From the NCBI GenBank assembly GCA_964441235.1, contig CAYTUQ010000009.1, forward strand, positions 1 through 64,000: DNA of 64,000 nucleotides, read 5' to 3'. The position numbers were made by a program, and so were the translations under genes. This document shows, piece by piece, positions 10,164 to 18,208 of this stretch; the first letter of the stretch is position 1; every line of letters starts with the position of its first letter. This stretch comes from BS750m-G69 sp964441235. Lineage in GTDB: Bacteria > Fidelibacterota > UBA2242. The notes under the pieces are model-generated. The model did not search any database. It was not told the DNA's origin and was given only the letters and a program-made list of their open reading frames with translations.

Positions 10164-10174
10164 ATGTACGATAT
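10164..10174 (-). promoter_or_regulatory. candidate GntR/FCD operator before eda
   Basis: ATGTACGATAT has the same layout (ATGT-N3-AYAT) as the sites before kduI and gntR. It lies about 35 bases before the eda start codon, where a repressor would block transcription. Assignment is by resemblance only. Confidence 0.4.
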
Positions 10175-10270
10175 TTACATGAATCGATATTTTGAAAAAA
10201 GTACGCTCCTATGATTCTGTCTCATCGTTTTAGGAGTTCGGGTTGTCCAATCTCCTATTCCGATGCATTA

Positions 10271-11140
10271 TTAAAATTCTATCACTAATGCCGCATTCAG
10301 AGTCAAAACGATTTCTTCCAGGCACTTGACAAACGCATCTTTTGATTTGATGCCCTCTGGTTCTTGATCCCAGGCAGCCAGAAAATAGTAATTCACGACT
10401 TTACCTTCCGGCTTAAGTATCACTACATAATTCAAATCATCTTCTGTTATTCGGTCAAATTGCGACCCACGATAAATCACGGCGATTCCTAATTGATCAT
10501 CTTCTCCAGCTAAACTCTGATTCCCCCAGAGTGCAATGTATCCCCATTCATCTGGTGTTTTTGGTTGTTCTTTAATAAACCTGGTGTTTTCATGTTTAGC
10601 TAAACCGGTACATATATTATCCACCTCTCCTTTGATCGACAATTTACAATGGGTCAATCTTGACCCTGCCGATATTGACAAATCAGAAGTGAGATCTACT
10701 TTTGAATTTCCAGTGTTCCAGCCGTAATAGACAGTCCGTGTCTGCGAAAATACGGGTCCATTAGATTGAATAGCACAGGTAATGCTGTCCGTTTCTGCTA
10801 CGCGATTGGCTTTATTTTGATACCAGGTTCCAAACGATCCTACACCGAACGAATCTCCCACATTAAACACATCAGCGCCCCAATCAGCCATTTCATGGTA
10901 AGAGTCGAAACCGTCCTGACCTGGTACTTCCTGACCATCAGCCAAAACAAGAAATGCATCAGGATTGTTCTCTTTAATCTTCGAGACACACAGGGTGAAA
11001 GCACCATCTATTCTTTCAAGCTCCGATGGATTTTCTACCAATACTTGCAACGATTCCGGATACTCCTGCGATATTTTCCAACTGCCGCATCCTGCCGCCA
11101 AAATGGCTAACACTACTAAAAGGTTGAGTAGCTTTTTCAT
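10271..11140 (-). CDS. DUF4861-family lipoprotein with an internal deletion
   Basis: Member of the DUF4861 family often found in pectin loci of FCB bacteria; no activity is established to my knowledge. It has a lipoprotein signal (LAAGC), then the family head (VENPSELERIDGAFTLCV, DAFLVLADGQEVPGQ), and jumps directly to the family's second half (DGFDSYHEMADWGADVFNVG, GSFGTWYQNKANRVAETDS, SAGSRLTHCKLSI). The usual middle block (DLNGDGEIDQIVFVADY through GPGWESDKVG, seen at 14093-14643) is missing although the frame stays open. The product is 289 aa against roughly 380-400 for full members. It may be a functional short form or a gene decaying by an in-frame deletion. The ATG at 11140 was chosen because the signal peptide starts there. 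Confidence 0.75.
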   Translation of the reverse strand: MKKLLNLLVVLAILAAGCGSWKISQEYPESLQVLVENPSELERIDGAFTLCVSKIKENNPDAFLVLADGQEVPGQDGFDSYHEMADWGADVFNVGDSFGVGSFGTWYQNKANRVAETDSITCAIQSNGPVFSQTRTVYYGWNTGNSKVDLTSDLSISAGSRLTHCKLSIKGEVDNICTGLAKHENTRFIKEQPKTPDEWGYIALWGNQSLAGEDDQLGIAVIYRGSQFDRITEDDLNYVVILKPEGKVVNYYFLAAWDQEPEGIKSKDAFVKCLEEIVLTLNAALVIEF

Positions 11141-11580
11141 TATTGTAGACCCAGAAAACTGCATACAAACATGATACTTTTAATTAACGACCATACTTAT
11201 TTTCCCTGCACCCTTCACCCCAAAAGTGAAAAGCTGATACATAGAATTTTTACGATTACCAAAATGAACGCAAACACTGAGAATATTTTATAAGAATTTT
11301 CACGATACGTTATGGTTTATCTATATTACAATTCTCTTAGCTTTTAACGTTGCGTTTAAGGCGCAGAAGGTAGCGGCGCACAAGACGTTAAGACTTATAG
11401 TATTTTTGATGCGGGACTCTGAAAATTCGGATTCAAACAGAGCCCTTCTGTCGCCTTGAAACGTGTTGTTAGCCATTTAATCTACTGATTATTAAATATA
11501 TAAAACATTATTGTTGATTATATTATTTATTTGGCCCGTGCTACGTTTCTTCTGTTCATAATGGACTCCTTCTCCTACCA
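11141..11580. other. intergenic stretch with attC-like imperfect palindrome (11338-11474)
   Basis: This gap has no gene. Within it, 11346-11370 (AAC-GTT-GCGTTTAAGGCG-CAGAAGG) is complementary to 11444-11474 (CCTTCTG-T-CGCCTTGAAACGT-GTT-GTTAGCC). The two arms pair over about 20 bases with single unpaired bases on one side only. The centre holds a second hairpin (GGGACTCTG against CAGAGCCC, 11413-11445). AAC at one end, GTTAGCC at the other, asymmetric bulges and a length of about 130 bases recall an integron attC site. The outer boxes do not fit the RYYYAAC/GTTRRRY consensus fully, and no integrase is in the window. Confidence 0.35.
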
Positions 11581-12798
11581 TCAATTAATTTGTTTTTTAA
11601 GATTCAGGTGTATCGCAATAAATGCAAGCGGATGCAAAATTCCCATTAAGATAAAGACCGGAACATATCCAAAGTAAGTAACAATATATCCCGGCGCCAA
11701 TGTGGCTATTAAAAGTCCGCCCAAGCCGCCTGCAAATCCGCCCAGTCCTGTTACCGACCCTACAGATTTTGACGGGAAGCAGTCACTGACAAGTGTAAAA
11801 ATATTGACAGACCAACTGCTATGTGCACCTAAGGCCAAACTCACCAGGAGAATCGCCACCCAGGCATTACCAGCCATTACAGCCAGAGCTGTTACAGGAA
11901 GGCAAGCGGCAGAAATGCCCATAATGGTTTTTCTTGCTTTTAACACTGGCCAACCCCGTTTAATTAGAAAACCGGAAAACCATCCCCCTACCCAGCTGGC
12001 CAACATGGCAATGATATAAATAAGAGGAACCGCAATGGCAATAGATTTTATATCAAATCCACGTTGAGAAGACAGGTAGTTAGGCATCCAGTAGAGATAA
12101 AACCACCAAACAGGATCTGTTAAAAATTTTCCAATCATAAAGCCATAGGTTTCCCGCTGCTTAAGAAGCAATTTCCAGGGAACAGCTTGTTCCTCAATAA
12201 CTTCCGAAGGTTGATCTTTTTTTACTTCGGGTGCCCGATAAACAAATTGCCAGATAATAACAAGTAAAAACCCTAGCATTCCAAAAAAGAAAAAAGTCCA
12301 ACGCCAGCCTGCAACTGTGAAAATAACTGCAATCACAGGCGGACCAATAATCGAAGCCACACTGGTTCCGCTATTGAATAAAGATGTGGCAAAAGCTCTG
12401 TCTTTAACAGGAAACCATTCAGAAACAGATTTTATGGCCGCTGGAAAATTGCCTGATTCAGTAATACCCAGAAAGCCACGCCAGACACCCAGACATAAGG
12501 GTGTTGTACAAAGACCATGCATTGCAGCACTGATGGACCAGGTCAGGATAGAAAGCATATAGCCCAGTTTGGTACCCAGTTTGTCAATAATTCGTCCTGC
12601 CGCAAGAAATCCCAATGTATACATCAATTGAAAAGCACTTAAAATATAACCATAGGTAATATCATCAATTAACAGATCTTTTTTAATTTCAGGAATTAAT
12701 ACAGCCAGGACAGTGCGGTTGAAATAATTAAAAGTCGTTGCAGAAAACACTAGGGACAGAATCACCCAGCGGTATTTATTTAAATCTTTTGTTTGCAT
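11581..12798 (-). CDS. exuT: hexuronate transporter, ExuT-like MFS permease
   Basis: Inner-membrane major-facilitator permease of the anion:cation symporter type, probably importing galacturonate, glucuronate or unsaturated uronates with protons or cations. The 405-aa protein shows about 12 hydrophobic segments. The N-terminal NYFNRTVLAVLIPEI, the loop motif GRIIDKLGTKLGY between helices 2 and 3, and GVWRGFLGITESGNFPAAIK match ExuT/GudP-type transporters. A hydrophilic central loop (RAPEVKKDQPSEVIEEQ) divides the halves. ATG at 12798 is preceded by GGGAGA. It is the last gene of the GH105-GH105-GH28-DUF4861 string, which fits uptake of the monomers those enzymes release. Confidence 0.88.
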   Translation of the reverse strand: MQTKDLNKYRWVILSLVFSATTFNYFNRTVLAVLIPEIKKDLLIDDITYGYILSAFQLMYTLGFLAAGRIIDKLGTKLGYMLSILTWSISAAMHGLCTTPLCLGVWRGFLGITESGNFPAAIKSVSEWFPVKDRAFATSLFNSGTSVASIIGPPVIAVIFTVAGWRWTFFFFGMLGFLLVIIWQFVYRAPEVKKDQPSEVIEEQAVPWKLLLKQRETYGFMIGKFLTDPVWWFYLYWMPNYLSSQRGFDIKSIAIAVPLIYIIAMLASWVGGWFSGFLIKRGWPVLKARKTIMGISAACLPVTALAVMAGNAWVAILLVSLALGAHSSWSVNIFTLVSDCFPSKSVGSVTGLGGFAGGLGGLLIATLAPGYIVTYFGYVPVFILMGILHPLAFIAIHLNLKKQIN

Positions 12799-12824
12799 CC
12801 AGTCTCCCTTTGTATGTGTGGCGG

Positions 12825-12968
12825 CTATACTGTAAGTTTAGAAACGTAGACAGGGCGTGGGCCTCGCCCCGGATTTGGAAATCCAGGGCGATCGAATTTG
12901 ATATTGGCACTCAGCGCGATTGAAATTAAGGTCAATCCAATCAGTAGAATTCCTTTATAATTTTTCAT
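12825..12968 (-). CDS. possible 47-aa secreted peptide
   Basis: An ATG frame with a signal-peptide-like start (MKNYKGILLIGLTLISIALS) and a basic, proline- and glycine-rich tail (FPNPGRGPRPV) lies between the DUF4861 gene and exuT. There is no good ribosome-binding site. It may be a real small peptide, or the surviving 5' end of a deleted secreted-protein gene in a region that contains several other relics. Confidence 0.3.
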   Translation of the reverse strand: MKNYKGILLIGLTLISIALSANIKFDRPGFPNPGRGPRPVYVSKLTV

Positions 12969-13012
12969 GCCACAAAGTCATTAGGTAATATTAAATAGCA
13001 AATTAATAGAGT

Positions 13013-13921
13013 TCAATTTTTCTTTGTATACTTTTTAATGTTTAAGGAATGAAGGAATTTTTTCATCGTATTCAATTCATTTTCTCTTTCGTTGGCAGAA
13101 GAAATCCATGTTGTTAATTGCTTACCCGGTTTTGAAATCAACAAAATTTGCGTCCCGTCATCTTGTTTGTCAACATAATCAGACGGTTCATAAATGATAG
13201 CTGCTCCTATATTAATCAATTCCGCAGCGACATCTTCTGGATGGATGCCCCATGTGGCAATTAAACCATTATTATTTTGAACTTCCTCTCCCTTGTGATA
13301 ATTGATCCCTGTAACAAATTGAACAGGTAAATCGGTTAAGGCAAAGGCTTCAACTTTTGCTTCTCTTATACCTGAATAAACTGTAACACGCATCAAAATA
13401 TCCACAGTTCTATCTTTGTAAGGAACTCCTTCTGAAAGCATTTCCATGTACGATGAGGTTTTTTCTTTCACAACCCGGGCTTTTCTGTTTGTTACCGGAT
13501 TTAAAAAAACAACCTTAGTTCCATCCCATAACCGAACACCCCCTAAGCCAACGGTTGCACTTACTTTGTAATAGTCGGCTCCCCATCCGGTTTTTTGTTG
13601 TTCAACGGTAGGGTACCAACGAGCCTGTCTAAGTTCCAAGCCTGGTTTTGATTTATTGTAGACATCGATGGCTGCTTTATGGTTGAAATAGATTCGGATA
13701 GCCATCCAATCATTTTCAACAGCCGGGCCATGATGACCGATACTTGAGTAGAGATCGCCCGATTCTGAATTCACTTCGTTTAAATAAGTGGTACTATCAG
13801 CTCTCATAAATAGACTAATATCAGTTTCGTTTTGAGCCTGGCTACTAAAAAAACTTCCTAAAATCAATAGTATTAACAGTAAATTTTTCTTGATTAATAC
13901 TCCTTTAAACATTGTTTTCAT
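13013..13921 (-). CDS. DUF4861-family secreted protein
   Basis: A 302-aa protein with a signal peptide (LLLILLILGSFFSSQAQ) and DUF4861-type motifs: DSTTYLNEVNSESGDLYSS, HHGPAVENDWMAIRIYF, GVRLWDGTKVVFLNPVT, AKVEAFALTDLPVQFVTG and a C-terminal TWISSANERENELNT. The family occurs in pectin and polyuronide loci, and its function is unknown. The region around the start is a 24-base perfect direct repeat with 30-base period (13891-13914 and 13921-13944), each copy carrying AAAGGAG. The start at 13921 is the ATG just after the upstream AAAGGAG; the repeat adds the extra residues MKTMFKGVLI before the signal peptide. Immediately upstream lie the broken kduD and DUF4861 pieces. Confidence 0.72.
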   Translation of the reverse strand: MKTMFKGVLIKKNLLLILLILGSFFSSQAQNETDISLFMRADSTTYLNEVNSESGDLYSSIGHHGPAVENDWMAIRIYFNHKAAIDVYNKSKPGLELRQARWYPTVEQQKTGWGADYYKVSATVGLGGVRLWDGTKVVFLNPVTNRKARVVKEKTSSYMEMLSEGVPYKDRTVDILMRVTVYSGIREAKVEAFALTDLPVQFVTGINYHKGEEVQNNNGLIATWGIHPEDVAAELINIGAAIIYEPSDYVDKQDDGTQILLISKPGKQLTTWISSANERENELNTMKKFLHSLNIKKYTKKN

Positions 13922-13944
13922 GATTAATACTCCTTTAAACATTG
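13891..13944. repeat. 24-base direct repeat duplicating a ribosome-binding site
   Basis: The 24 bases at 13891-13914 recur exactly at 13921-13944. On the minus strand each copy contains AAAGGAGTATTAATCA. The duplication gives the DUF4861 gene at 13013 two Shine-Dalgarno sites and lengthens its leader peptide by ten residues if the upstream start is used. Confidence 0.8.
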
Positions 13945-13945
13945 A

Positions 13946-14092
13946 TTAACGGGCCAGCCATCCACCGTCTACTGCAATGGTGTAGCCCTGCAAATAGGAA
14001 GACCCTTCGGAAGCTGAAAAAACAGCCGTACCTTGCAAATCCTTGGGATCTCCCCATCGGCCAGCCGGGATTCTATCTAGAATTGCTTTATT
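13946..14092 (-). pseudogene. 3' end of a second kduD, truncated
   Basis: The minus strand reads RNKAILDRIPAGRWGDPK and then continues through SYLQGYTIAVDGGWLAR to a stop, the last ~49 residues of a KduD. It differs from the intact KduD at several positions (for example GDPKDLQGTAVFSASEG against GTPDDLKGVVVFLASEA), so it is a diverged paralogue, not a recent copy. The 5' four fifths are gone; it is joined directly to a DUF4861 head at about 14092. Confidence 0.85.
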
Positions 14093-14643
14093 CCGACTTT
14101 ATCCGATTCCCAACCAGGACCTTCATATCGGATGAAGTAAGAATGGTCAGTATGTTCAGGCGGAACGCACAGATATTGAACATTACGAAATGTACCACCC
14201 TCGTATTCACGGTTCACAAACTGTCCGCCGACCTTGTGGGACAATTCAGCCTGTGTTCTTTTTTGATATTCCCTTTTTTTCGTACCAGATTTTGCATATC
14301 GGATGGTTATCGATTTTTTTACCTCTGGAGAATAATCTGCTACAAATACAATTTGATCGATTTCACCATCACCATTGAGATCGTTTGCCTGGCTTGCCAA
14401 CTCTTTTTCATCTGAGAGAATGACGAATGCATTAGGGTTAAATTCGGGATGTTTTAATCTCACTTCTGACATATTCAGATAAACCGCTTCATCCTTTCTC
14501 TCAATTGTTGAATTGTTTGTAACAGATATCTCGAAAGATTCCTGATACTCATTTTCGATAACTTCGGTATTGTTATCCGTTCGGTTACAACCAATAATTA
14601 ATATACAAATCAGGAAACAAGATTTTGTTAATTTACTACTCAT
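14093..14643 (-). pseudogene. 5' part of a DUF4861 lipoprotein gene, truncated
   Basis: Begins with ATG and a lipoprotein signal (CILIIGC) and continues through the DUF4861 head and middle (NDLNGDGEIDQIVFVADY, KREYQKRTQAELSHKVGGQF, NVQYLCVPPEHTDHSYF, GPGWESDKVG). After GWESDKVG the family pattern stops and the frame runs five residues into the kduD tail and ends. A single deletion that removed the DUF4861 C-terminal half and most of kduD explains both fragments. It lies 11 bases downstream of the broken GH28. Confidence 0.85.
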
Positions 14644-14654
14644 AAGTTTACCCC

Positions 14655-16679
14655 TTATTTTATTAATATCATCTTATTTGTTATAATCTCTGAGCTTGTG
14701 TTCAAACTGCACATATAAAGTCCGCCTGGCAAATGTGCAGCATTGAATCCGGTAGTATAATAGCCAACTGGCAGTATTCTATCAATTAACTTTTCAACTT
14801 CTTGACCAAGGCTATTGTAAATGGTAAGTGATACATGACGTTGTTTGCTTATTTGAAATTGAATTGTAGTTGCAGGATTAAATGGGTTCGGATATACCTG
14901 AAAAAGACGAATTGAGCCTGGAACATTTGTTTCGTCGTTGATTTTTTCTACAGTTCCGAGATTATCATTTATTGGATTTATAATCTTGTTAATTACCGCA
15001 ACATTAATGGATACATTTTGAAGTACAAGATTTTGGACTTCATTGATCGAATTCTCATTGTTCACATTGTTAAATTCACTGTCAATGATTCGCACATTGG
15101 AAATAGGAGAACGCTCGTACCCTCTCATTAACAAGACGTAGCGAGTTTTTTGAACTGTCATATTCCGAACTTCAATGTTACGTACAATCGGTGCAAAGCT
15201 ACCGATATCACATTCTCCATAATAAAAATTGATCTTAATTGCTGCCTCACTCACCTCGCCGACGGTAATATTGCGTAAATATATATTCTCAACCACTCCG
15301 CCGCGCATAGAATTCGTTTTAATGCGCAAGGCACGATTTAAATTGGGACTATTCATATAACAATCTTCTGCAAAGATGTTGCGACAACTTCCAGAAATTT
15401 CACTGCCGATAACAACGCCGCCGTGCCCATCTTTCATCGTACAGTTCTGAATAACGACATTTTCAGTAGGCACATTCACTCGTCTACCATCTGCATTTCG
15501 GCCGGACTTGATAGCAATACAGTCATCACCGGTGTCGAAATAACAATTTCTTACCAGCACATCCTGGCACGATTCAGGATTGCAGCCATCATTGTTTGGT
15601 CCATGTCCAATCACAGTCACATTCTGAATCGTAACATTTGCACAAAGTACCGGATGAATGTGCCACATGGGCGAATTCTTTATCGTTACACTGTCTATGA
15701 GGACGTTTTTACAACGGTACGGCTGAATCATGTTTGGTCTTAAATAGTGATCTTCGCCATAAATACGCTCATCCACCGGGATACCGTTCTCCGCTTGTTG
15801 TCACAGCTGGCTTACGTCTGCACTACCAGTTGATTTCCAGGGCCACCAGTGTTCATTATCTCCTTGACCATCCAGAGTACCGGAACCGGTAATGGCAATA
15901 TTTTTTTGTTCAAAGGCGTAAATGGGTGGAGAATAGTTATAGCACTCTGTCCCTTCAAATCTCGTAAAGACTACGGGAAGATAATCCACTGGTTCCTGAC
16001 TGAATTTTACTACGGCATTTTTGGAGATATATAAGTTAACATTGCTTTTTAAATGGATAGCGCCGGTTAAATAGGTTCCATCAGGTACAATAACTCGTCC
16101 ACCTCCAGCATTACGACAGGAATCAATCGCTTTATTAAAAGCTTTTGTACAATCTACCAAACCATTACCAACAGCGCCAAAATTAATAATATTAAAATCT
16201 CTATCTGGGAAAACGGGAGGATTAATCCGACTTAATATTGTTGGTACTAAAGCCCAACCAATATTGGGATCATCTTCTGTTCTCACGCTAAACGAGGCAT
16301 TTCTCCCATCAATATTCACTTGCGCCGTTACAACGCTCCCATAATTCGAGGAAGAAATGACGCTGGCTCTTATCTGGTCAAGATTTGTCACTGTTCCAGG
16401 CTCTGAGGTAAAATCACCGCCGTTAATCGAATATTCACCATTGATAATTGTTACCTTAGAACTGCCACTAATACTGGTAATTGCAACCGCTTTGGATATG
16501 ATTAAGCTATTCCTGGAAACATCGAATTGATCTATAAAGTCAAATGTTTGTGTAAGTGCCCAATCCGATTTGAAGAACGCAAACAGCGTCAGCCAAAACA
16601 TTAAAAATCTAATCAATAATTTATATTCCATACAATTACGTACTGAAAATTTTGGGTAATTTTCTAAATTTATGCGCAT
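14655..16679 (-). pseudogene. T9SS-tagged GH28 polygalacturonase interrupted by in-frame TGA
   Basis: Signal peptide, an N-terminal Ig-like or beta-sandwich region (about residues 45-150), GH28 entry motif NFGAVGNGLVDCTKAFNKAI, then GTLDGQGDNEHWWPWK. After DVSQL comes a TGA at about 15801, and the same frame resumes with QQAENGIPVDERIYGEDHYLRPN and runs to the end. The resumed part holds the catalytic motifs GPNNDGCNPESC, DTGDDCIAIKSG, GHGGVVIGSEISG and RALRIKT, then a C-terminal sorting domain (VYPNPFNPATTIQFQI ... ITNKMILIK). The intact paralogue at 28909-30318 has LFQMAEEG where this has L-stop-QQAENG, so a single codon changed, possibly from TGG. As it stands it would yield a 292-aa protein without active site. 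Confidence 0.85.
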
Positions 16680-16691
16680 GATAATAAATCC

Positions 16692-18197
16692 TTATTTTAA
16701 ACAAATCATCTTCTTTGTCACAATTCCCGAACCTGTATTTAATCTGCAAAAATAAATTCCACTATTGAAGTGTGCTGCATCGAAATTTATTGAATAAAGT
16801 TCAGCGGATTGCTCTTCATCAACCAATCGTTTCACTTCTTGCCCAACAAGATTATAGACAGTCAACATCACCTTCATCTTATTTGGTAAAGAATAGGTGA
16901 TTTTGGTTATAGAATTAAACGGGTTGGGATAATTATGCAGCTCGAGTTTAAATCCGGTTGAAATCTGTCTCTTATTAATAGAAGTTTGCATCATCTCCAT
17001 CTCTAGGCTCGCCGTGATAAACGGTCCAAGTCCCTTACCGTCATTACTACGAATGTATGTTTTGTTAACATAATACTCATAGGTTCCATCTCGTTCACCT
17101 CCCAGCCCAGCGGTAATGCATGTCTGATCGAGATTAATCGTACCGTCAGTATTTTCAGTAATAAATTCATTAAGAATACCCTGATATGCTTTTTCAACCA
17201 AAGGTCTATAAGTTTTATCGATATAACCCAGCCGGATGCCTTTTGCTATGGCATACGTGAGCATACAGGAAACCGAAGACTCGAGATAATTTCCTTCACG
17301 TCCCCCCTGATCCACGACTTGCCACCATACGCCCGTCGAATCATCCTGAACCTTTATGACCGCATCCGACAATCTCTGTAAAATAGCGATCACACTGTCT
17401 CTTCCCGAATGGTCCAACGGTAAATAATCCAGGACATCCACCAGCGCCATGGCGTACCAGCCTATCGCTCTACCCCAGAAACTTTGTGAGCATCCTGTAA
17501 CCGAATCTGCCCAAGTTTGCTGTTTGCTTTCATCCCAGCCGTGATAAAGCAGGCCTGTTTCTGTATCACGGGAATGGATTTCCATGAAAACAAATTGATT
17601 AACTACATCATTAAAATTTTCAGGCTCATTAAAAAGCTTGCAATACTCGGCATAAAAAGGTTGGCCCATATACAAACCGTCCAGCCACATCTGCCATGGA
17701 TAGCGCTGCTTATGCCAGAAACCGCCTTCATTTGTTCTTGGATGACCAGACAGTTGTTTTCTGAGAAGTTCCGCAGCTTTTTTATATTTTTCATCACCGG
17801 TTTCTTTATACAAAAGCAGAAGCATGCGGCCTTCATTTATTTCATCGATATTATAATCGCTTAATCTGTAGCCTGAAATAGTTCCATCTGACTTGACAAC
17901 ACGATCAACTGTCGTCTTAATGTAGTTAAAATAGCGTTGATCTCCCGTTTTTCGCCACAGTTCCTCGAATGCCTTTAGAACCGTTCCTGTGACATAATCC
18001 CAATTCCCATTATAATAAACATTGGGATTTCGGCTCATTATCGACTCAGCCATTCTGACAGACCATAATCGACTCTCGTTGTTCTCTTTATTGGTTTCAT
18101 CCGCATATAAATTAATGAATTGCGTAATCAACAACGCCATTACGAAAAAACAATACTTTAGGGACACACTATTGATTTTATAAAAATTTGATTTCAT
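16692..18197 (-). CDS. GH105 unsaturated rhamnogalacturonyl/galacturonyl hydrolase with T9SS sorting domain
   Basis: Hydrates the double bond of unsaturated uronyl ends left by pectate or rhamnogalacturonan lyases, releasing 5-keto-4-deoxyuronate. An (alpha/alpha)6 barrel covers about residues 40-410; family motifs are GHPRTNEGGFWHKQRYPWQMWLDG (given in two parts: GHPRTNEGGFWHK, YPWQMWLDGLYMG), with the conserved Asp of WLDG, plus FWGRAIGWYAMALVDVLDYLP and SSVSCMLTYAIAKG. The last ~80 residues are a type A sorting domain (NYPNPFNSITKITYSL ... GIVTKKMICLK), so it is exported by T9SS and held at the surface. It follows the next GH105 gene by 11 bases, with GAGG before the ATG at 18197. Confidence 0.92.
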   Translation of the reverse strand: MKSNFYKINSVSLKYCFFVMALLITQFINLYADETNKENNESRLWSVRMAESIMSRNPNVYYNGNWDYVTGTVLKAFEELWRKTGDQRYFNYIKTTVDRVVKSDGTISGYRLSDYNIDEINEGRMLLLLYKETGDEKYKKAAELLRKQLSGHPRTNEGGFWHKQRYPWQMWLDGLYMGQPFYAEYCKLFNEPENFNDVVNQFVFMEIHSRDTETGLLYHGWDESKQQTWADSVTGCSQSFWGRAIGWYAMALVDVLDYLPLDHSGRDSVIAILQRLSDAVIKVQDDSTGVWWQVVDQGGREGNYLESSVSCMLTYAIAKGIRLGYIDKTYRPLVEKAYQGILNEFITENTDGTINLDQTCITAGLGGERDGTYEYYVNKTYIRSNDGKGLGPFITASLEMEMMQTSINKRQISTGFKLELHNYPNPFNSITKITYSLPNKMKVMLTVYNLVGQEVKRLVDEEQSAELYSINFDAAHFNSGIYFCRLNTGSGIVTKKMICLK

Positions 18198-18208
18198 TAA
18201 GAGACCTC

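Noticed and set aside
11338..11474. Rho-independent terminator
   Set aside because: Arms are about 75 bases apart and no T-run follows; listed as an attC-like palindrome instead.
14655..16679. TGA read as tryptophan or selenocysteine in GH28
   Set aside because: TGA is used as a normal stop at hicA/hicB and oadG/oadA overlaps and at 13013; no SECIS-like element was seen and one isolated case does not support recoding.
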